Assembly: GCA_001586965.3 (NCBI GenBank)
Contig: LUCW03001138.1
Span: 1 to 20,270, forward strand
DNA: 20,270 nucleotides
Direction: 5' to 3'
From: Sphaeroforma sirkka
Lineage: Eukaryota > Opisthokonta > Ichthyosporea > Ichthyophonida
Part shown: piece by piece, positions 14,771 through 20,270 of the stretch
How the letters are laid out: each line of letters begins with the position of its first letter
Numbering within the stretch: the stretch's first letter is position 1
Program-made: the position numbers and the translations under genes
Notes under the pieces: generated by a model
Database searches by the model: none
What the model saw: only the letters and a program-made list of their open reading frames with translations
What the model was told of the DNA's origin: nothing

Positions 14771-15506
14771 TATTGTAGTCAATCACAGGCCCTTGAGGCC
14801 GAGGCCCGAGTGCAGTCGTGTGTATTTATCTACAGTGTGTCATCAAAAAATATAAGAAGTAAATTTTCAGTTCGAAGCTCGGTCCTCGGACTCTCGGAGT
14901 AATTTTTCTCTGGGATAAAATGTTTTGTCTAAAACCCGAAAATTTAAGGGGTATGGTTGGTCAAAAGTACTGTGAATGTTTTATTTTAAAAACAAAAATT
15001 GTGAAATGGGAAGTTGTGAGCACTGAGCACTGTGAGCAGATACAATTCTCATTTATATTTTTGGTGTGCAATTGATGATTGACCAATGGTATCAATTCAA
15101 TATTACCTGTACTGAAAATTTGTATATCAGTGGCTAATTGAACGTGTGCATATCACTATATCTTTGGCATTTCACTTTCTAAAATTTCAAATACTTCCAA
15201 CTCCAGGTGTACTTTAAAAATAATAGATTGTGTGAGTACACTGGGGGCCCCGGGGGGACATACTGTACTATGTACTGGCCTCAGAGGCCTGATGAGGCCT
15301 GAGGCAAACTGAGACAGTTTGAGTGGACCTGAGGGCGGCTATGTAGGGCCTTATTTCATATTATTACTCAGAACATACTCACTGAATGTCCGAGTCCTCT
15401 GAGAGGAATGTGTATTGATTTTTTGTCAATATTTTAGTATATAGGTTATCATTATGTAACGCAAAGTGTTCAGTATTTATTTTGTCATTTCATTTGCCCG
15501 GCAAAT
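14771..15506. other. Upstream region of the cystinosin gene
   Basis: No gene recognised. The minus 270 to minus 160 part holds a GC-rich island in AT-rich DNA. At about 15243-15257 there is a run of Gs, CCCC and Gs. It is followed by clustered AGGCCT and CCTGAGG words and a small palindrome CAAACTGAGACAGTTTG at 15305-15321. No TATA box was identified with confidence. These are candidate promoter elements by position only. Confidence 0.35.
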
Positions 15507-16712
15507 ATGCACTTCACAAAACTATTATTTGTGGCTAGTTTGCCTTGGCTGGCTCATAGCCTTCCGAGGGAAACCAACGGCGATATATCAACACAGCCTT
15601 TGTTAGAGAGTACAAATGCGCAGAACACCTACCCGCTCACTAATAATAACACAGAGTCCATCCCGGAAAGGTTACAAGCGCTCAGTGACAGCGTTGGGAG
15701 AAACAATGACACACAGATTTACGAAGACAGGCCAACTCAAGCAACTGTGACCATGGTCACGCTGGACAGTTCTGAGAGTGGCAACATGTCTCAAACGAAC
15801 GAAACGGTGTCGAAGGTTATGGTCGTAAACTCATTGCAGATGGTGCAATACATTTCAATGTTGGGCTGGTTGTGTTTCGTTCTGTGGAGTCTCAGCTTCT
15901 ACCCACAGGTGTTGGAGAACATGAGGCGCCAGTCCGTGACGGGACTCAACATCGATGGTGTTGTTTACAATCTGACTGGATTTATGTCTTATGCTTTATT
16001 CAATGTGGGTATGTACTATTCTGAAACAGTACAACAGCAATACTTCACTATGCATCAGACGAGTACTTTGCCAGTGACAGTATCGGATGTTGCTTTTGCG
16101 GTACATGCATCCGTTATGACGGGAATTGTGTTGCTACAGGTCTACCACTATCGCACACTCGATCAGACGCTCAGTCATAGTGCAAAGGTTATCAATGGAT
16201 GCATGTGGGCGAGTGCAGTGGTACTGCTCATTGCCGTGAAAATGGATCTCATGGCAATTCTGTCGTATTTGCAAGCGTTCTCTTCTTTGAAGTTGATGCT
16301 CACAGTAGTGAAGTATATACCACAGGTGATGTTTAACTTCCAGCGAAAATCAACGGCTGGGTTCTCTGTGGGTACGCAACTATTCGACATCTTTGGTGGC
16401 GTCGCCTCTGTGTTGCAGATGTTTTTGCAAGCGTCCAACACAAACGACTGGAGCGGTTTGACGGGCAATCCTACCAAGACTGGGCTCGCCATGGTATCTA
16501 TTGGTTTTGATCTGGTTTTGATCATTCAGCATTATTATTACACATACTATCGAAGTAGTGCAAAACTGCCTGAGGTTACGATGTCCATCTCAATGAATGG
16601 AGAGAAGAGAAATAAGTATGGCGCGCTGGACGTGCCCGTATCGAATCTTACCGAAGTGGTTCATCATACAACGGAATTTAGCTCCTTTTACAGGCCGGGC
16701 CGTGCACTTTAA
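15507..16712 (+). CDS. CTNS: Cystinosin, lysosomal cystine/H+ symporter
   Basis: Exports cystine from lysosomes with protons. Single uninterrupted 401-codon frame (human protein: 367 residues). Residues 1-19 look like a signal peptide. The luminal N-domain has sequons at N47, N67, N93 and N98. Seven hydrophobic segments follow from about 112 to 347. The two PQ-loops are SFYPQVLENMRRQSVTGL (PQ at 133-134) and KYIPQVMFNFQRKSTAGFS (PQ at 272-273). Aligned without gaps at an offset of 11, functional human residues are kept: D205 as D194, K280 as K269, N288 as N277, D305 as D294, K335 as K324 and D346 as D335. Human N323 aligns with T312. The tail lacks the human GYDQL sorting signal but has YGAL (371-374), a YxxPhi motif. 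The neighbours on both sides are split into many exons, whereas this gene has none. ATG 15507 is the natural start because it opens the signal peptide. Confidence 0.95.
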   Translation: MHFTKLLFVASLPWLAHSLPRETNGDISTQPLLESTNAQNTYPLTNNNTESIPERLQALSDSVGRNNDTQIYEDRPTQATVTMVTLDSSESGNMSQTNETVSKVMVVNSLQMVQYISMLGWLCFVLWSLSFYPQVLENMRRQSVTGLNIDGVVYNLTGFMSYALFNVGMYYSETVQQQYFTMHQTSTLPVTVSDVAFAVHASVMTGIVLLQVYHYRTLDQTLSHSAKVINGCMWASAVVLLIAVKMDLMAILSYLQAFSSLKLMLTVVKYIPQVMFNFQRKSTAGFSVGTQLFDIFGGVASVLQMFLQASNTNDWSGLTGNPTKTGLAMVSIGFDLVLIIQHYYYTYYRSSAKLPEVTMSISMNGEKRNKYGALDVPVSNLTEVVHHTTEFSSFYRPGRAL

Positions 16713-16824
16713 TACAATAATTAGTAAACAAATCCAATTTAGTAGCGCGTAGGTGACGGTCTGAAAGGGAGACTGACCCTCCTAACGTATGATACGGCTA
16801 GTACACCGTAGTAGCAATATGTCC

Positions 16825-16830
16825 AATAAA
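16825..16830 (+). terminator. Polyadenylation signal of the cystinosin gene
   Basis: AATAAA 113 nt after the cystinosin TAA, the first such hexamer downstream and correctly oriented. Confidence 0.6.
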
Positions 16831-17325
16831 GTACAATCAGATAATTTTTACAAATATTGTTGCAACTCTTTTCGAATCTCAAGCTGTACATCGATCACGC
16901 CCGTACCTAATGACAAGGCACACATGATCGTTTGATATAAATATAATTGCAGATGAAAATTTCACCTAAATAGACTGAATGTGTTGCACGCATACAGTCT
17001 CTGCCTAGTCAAACCTCCAACTACGACTCTGCATTTTATTTTTCCGTGTTGTTCATGAAAAAGCGATCAATTGAGTATAAGTACGATCGCGCTGCGTGGA
17101 GTGACAACAGTGTGTTTCTTTTGTTGTTTAGTTTTAGTTTTTGTATCACTCTAATAGTATATTCGTGTGATGGAATTCTCTAAAGTCCCTAGAAAAAGGG
17201 TTGTCAGTGAAATTTCGAACACAATCGACTGCCTCTTATGTATTTTCGAGACGGCCAACAGAGCTATTCGGAAGCTTCAAAAGACGAACACCACTAATAA
17301 ATAATTTACTTTATTGTCAGCTATT
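16831..17325. other. Convergent intergenic region, no gene
   Basis: No coding frame of note. It holds the 3' ends of the + strand cystinosin gene and the - strand gene downstream. A second + strand AATAAA lies at 17296-17301, next to the minus-strand signal at 17310-17315. Confidence 0.5.
17310..17315 (-). terminator. Polyadenylation signal of the minus-strand gene
   Basis: TTTATT on + (AATAAA on -), 11 nt beyond the stop whose last base is 17326. A signal this close to the stop suggests a very short 3' UTR, and it supports the minus-strand transcript ending here. Confidence 0.55.
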
Positions 17326-17591
17326 CTATTGATACATGATCATGGAATCTTCTTCACTGTATGCTAAAATCGATTGCCGAGGCTTTGTCTGCCCTTGGTT
17401 GGCTCTACGAAGGTCCTCGTGATTGATAAATATCAGGGGCAGATAAACAACCGGCGTATGTGAGGTCTGATTAGATACTGTCACACATAAAAAGGTATCG
17501 TTGCACGTATCAGCTGGTGGCTGATTGGTCCTCTGACTAGCGATTTTTCGATTGAAAGTGACACCAAACAATCGTGGAAATTGGCTGCACA
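17326..17591 (-). CDS. Dual-frame last exon of the unknown gene
   Basis: After a CACCAG acceptor, one frame (phase 1 in) runs 88 codons to a stop at 17326: CSQFPRLFGVTF, then VVYLPLIFINHEDLRRA, ending SEEDSMIMYQ. Another (phase 0 in) runs 36 codons to a stop at 17481: CAANFHDCLVSLSIEK, ending RATIPFYV. Exon 17690-17635 ends in phase 0 and would feed the second. Skipping it, the upstream exons end in phase 1 and feed the first. The intron 17634-17592 would be only 43 nt. Which frame is used cannot be decided from sequence alone; AATAAA just past 17326 suits either transcript. Confidence 0.45.
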
Positions 17592-19530
17592 CTGGTGCTT
17601 TGTCTTGTCATCATTTGGTACGGCCTTTGCTCACAACAGGTGATGCGAGGTGGGCTTGATATAGTTTTGCCCATGAAGCACACCAGTCACCTGTAAGTGC
17701 TAGTGCATTTGGTTAAGGTTCATTCGATCTTCTGATTGTGTTCAATAATTGTACAATGGCCTCCTACCTCCACTCTTTAGGTCACGCGGACACCTACAAA
17801 GACTAAATTTATAGTTTCCCGATGCGGTGACGATGCACCTCGCTTGATGGATCCCCATATGCGCGTGCATGTGTGTAAAGTTATTTGCCTGCGTAAGTTG
17901 AGATATACTTGTAAGCCTGTTTGTAGATGAACCCTATGCACCAAATTTTTGACTGTGCCGTTAATTACTACTTCATAACCAAGTAATGCTATTGGAGAAA
18001 ATCGGCCCACTTATCTAGCGACGGCAGCGGTAGGACATGTCTCAGACGCGTTCGTGGAACGTTTCTTCTATCACGCTTCTTTTCAGCCTTATTTTCCATC
18101 AAATCCAACTTACTGGGTGTGGCTGTCATAGTGACATCTACCACTCTATCGCTGTACGTGCCGGGTGGTGCGGGTACCGAAACGTTAGATTTCTTTCTAT
18201 CAACAACGATTTCTGCATCCTTCCTCTTGCGCTGGCGTTTATGGGTTGGCTTGTTCAACTGTGGTGCGCATATAGATGAGAAAAATGATAAGCGATCTCG
18301 ATGTATGAGGTACAGCGAATGATGAAGCTTTGCACGCGACACTCACAACGATTCTTCGGTGGTCACTATGGATCATCACCGCTGTGATGAGCCTTCATAG
18401 CTCGCTGTTGAGGGGAACTCGGCTATCAATTGACACAACAATACCTTGAGCACGAAGAATCTGCACCAATAAGGAATTGTGAAAAACAGCAGACATGTGA
18501 CGCATCCAGACACACCAAAGCCAAAAACGATTCTGCACGATTATACACCACAATATATAACCGTAAATGTTCACTGAGTATGGCCATATTTATCAGATCT
18601 CCCGATTACCACGAAGGTACCTATCGACGTACTCACCTTACTTAATGTGTCCTCATGAAGTTTTATATATTCACCGCATATCCGCATCCTATTCACCTGT
18701 GTGATGTGGCGTATAGCTCCATAAGTATAAAACTAAGCATGCCAACCCGGTATTCATCGTTTTTTAATGCGCTATAACATTCATTGGGAAAGCAACGATT
18801 GATCACCAATCGCTGCCTATTTGTGTACAGCAAATTTTGGAGACCATGATTCTCAAATTTTCTCCAGAGTAATAACGTACATAATCAGACTACAATCATC
18901 CATATATATATATATTAAATAGGATCTACGAAATAAAAGTCGATGTATATACAGTCGATAAAGTTGTTCAATACGTGTGCATACCATGGTCTCGTCTGAC
19001 TTCATCTTCATTTCTACTCTCATGGTCGATTCGATTGCTTGTAATCGTATCATTGACTCCAAAATCCTCCTTCGGTCTACTTTCTGTAATCTCATCCTGG
19101 ATATCGAAAGGTGTAAGGTCTTACATATCAAAGGGGTAAGGTCAAGGGAAATCAGACCCATGCATGAATATACTAGAATCAAATATAGATCAAAAGCCTG
19201 CCAATGAACCGCGGCGCTACTGCGAAGTTAAACAGCATGAGTGAGACAAGATAGAATTCAAGGGCAAGACAAAACTCACCAGGATAGAATGCCCTTAGCC
19301 TGAGCTCGGGTCAAATTCTGTCTGAATTCGACAAGATCTTTCATCTGAAAAGAATCTATTTCTTGATCGCTTTCGTCGCCTACTGGTGTCGTTTCCCCTG
19401 GATGATTTATATATATGAAGAAGAAGAAAAAAATAGTAAATAAAACATATAAAAGGTCACTACATGACCCTTGACATACAGGTAAGATGTAGAAAAGTGT
19501 AGCCAAAAAAAATGTGCCTATTCTTCCTAC
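17326..19530 (-). CDS. Multi-exon gene, product not recognised
   Basis: Minus-strand exons with GT-AG flanks and matching phases: 19530-19480, 19397-19280, 19096-18985, 18696-18637, 18460-18445, 18381-18347, 18258-18114, 17988-17794, 17690-17635, then a last exon from 17591. Readable parts are DLVEFRQNLTRAQAKGILS, MRLQKVDRRRILESMIRLQ, VNRMRICGEYIKLHEDTLSK, THKRQRKRKDAEIVV and DWCASWAKLYQAHLASPV. The central part is Arg/Lys-rich and predicted helical, and KRQRKRK could be a nuclear localisation signal. I recognise no family. Exons 19397 to 18258 have strong donors (GTGAGT, GTATGC, GTGAGT, GTATTG, GTGAGT, GTAAGT) and are the best supported. The 5' end was not found and may lie beyond the window. 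The 3' end has alternatives: the exon 18258 frame can also read on to a TAG at 17989, and the last exon is open in two frames. Confidence 0.55.
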
Positions 19531-20270
19531 CTAGGAAAGCAATCATGTCTGCGACATCTACCATCATCTTGACTCGAAAAAGTGGCCCATGGCTCATTTG
19601 ATCAACAAACAATATATGTACATCGTACTATCAAGTTCATAACTAACGCAGCTAAAACTACACAGACCGATCCAGTACGTATTACATCAATATTTGTTTT
19701 AAGCACGAGTACACCATTTCCCATGTGGCGTATGATCAACATCGTTGGTAATATGTGGTCGACGCGACTACACATATGGTACACTCTAAAAACGATGGCA
19801 AGCACAAATGCAAGAAAACTCAAACGTCTTGCATCGATACTCCGACGCATTCCCTGACTGCATACTGTAAAGCCCGAGAAAGAACCACCTCCTTCCAAGC
19901 ACAATATTTAAGGGGAAGATAGTTTCATGTGATCAGTCGCTACTTAAATCGTGCGTATAAACTCTATTGATAGATCCTGACAGGGCTAAGAACAATACAA
20001 ACCGTGGAAATGATTCAGTGCTGAATTACTAGCCGTCTGTACGCTGATGGAGAGTGACGGGTTGCGCTTGGGAAACAATCCGATTGCTTTCCTATATCCC
20101 GAATTAGGAGCTACAACTTCCAGTCTATTTGACGCCTGTCACATAATTCAAACATGTACCAAAAATAAGTAAAAATGTCTACCACTGCTCGTGTTCATAG
20201 ACAAGCTGTCTGTCACCATTCAAAAGGGTATATGACGCATTAGGAGAGTACTGGCATATTTTATAGGCGT
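19531..20270. other. Right-end region, no resolved gene
   Basis: Open frames on both strands at 19582-19904 overlap each other and look unlike any family. 5' exons of the minus-strand unknown gene should lie here or beyond the window. A possible acceptor (CTTTACAG) near 19869 on the minus strand opens a frame that finds no donor I trust. Confidence 0.35.

Noticed and set aside
17635-17988. Weak resemblance (TLHT, INL, DW) to the C-terminal part of ORC3
   Set aside because: Only a few residues agree and the spacing differs; not enough to name the gene.
19582-19904. Overlapping frames of 91 and 100 codons on opposite strands
   Set aside because: No family pattern; at most one can be real and neither has clear splice or start support.

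Overview
The window looks like nuclear DNA of an intron-rich unicellular eukaryote. Signs are GT-AG introns of about 60 to 700 bp, exons as short as 8 to 30 nt, AT-rich spacers, long AT, GT and CT microsatellites, and AATAAA signals downstream of stops. A unicellular holozoan such as an ichthyosporean would fit, but that is inference from gene style and no lineage marker was read. I see no bacterial, organellar or CRISPR feature and no capsid- or reverse-transcriptase-bearing element.

Layout. (1) About 0.8-1.2 kb: phase-compatible candidate exons on +, product unknown. (2) 2116-6917 (+): a gene for a CCCH zinc-finger protein of Unkempt/tandem-zinc-finger type, reconstructed as 13 phase-consistent exons including 22, 16 and 8 nt exons. 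Most of these are too short to appear as ORFs. (3) 7450 to about 12013 (-): an exostosin-family (GT47) glycosyltransferase gene, tail-to-tail with gene 2. It carries a ~550 bp AT microsatellite, a 318 bp near-perfect hairpin whose axis lies inside a catalytic-domain exon, and an in-frame TGA in the preceding exon, so its integrity is doubtful. (4) 12.0-15.5 kb: low-coding repeat-rich spacer (AT/GT microsatellite, G-rich patch, CT tract, clustered short inverted repeats, AGGCCT palindromes). (5) 15507-16712 (+): a complete intronless cystinosin gene, the lysosomal cystine/proton symporter, and the best-supported gene here. (6) 17326 to about 19530 (-): a multi-exon gene of unknown product, convergent with cystinosin, whose last exon is open in two frames.

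The genes do not form an obvious pathway; they look like independent nuclear genes. The three multi-exon models were built by hand from splice signals, reading phase and protein pattern. Exon ends marked as alternatives need transcript evidence. No tRNA or rRNA gene was recognised.
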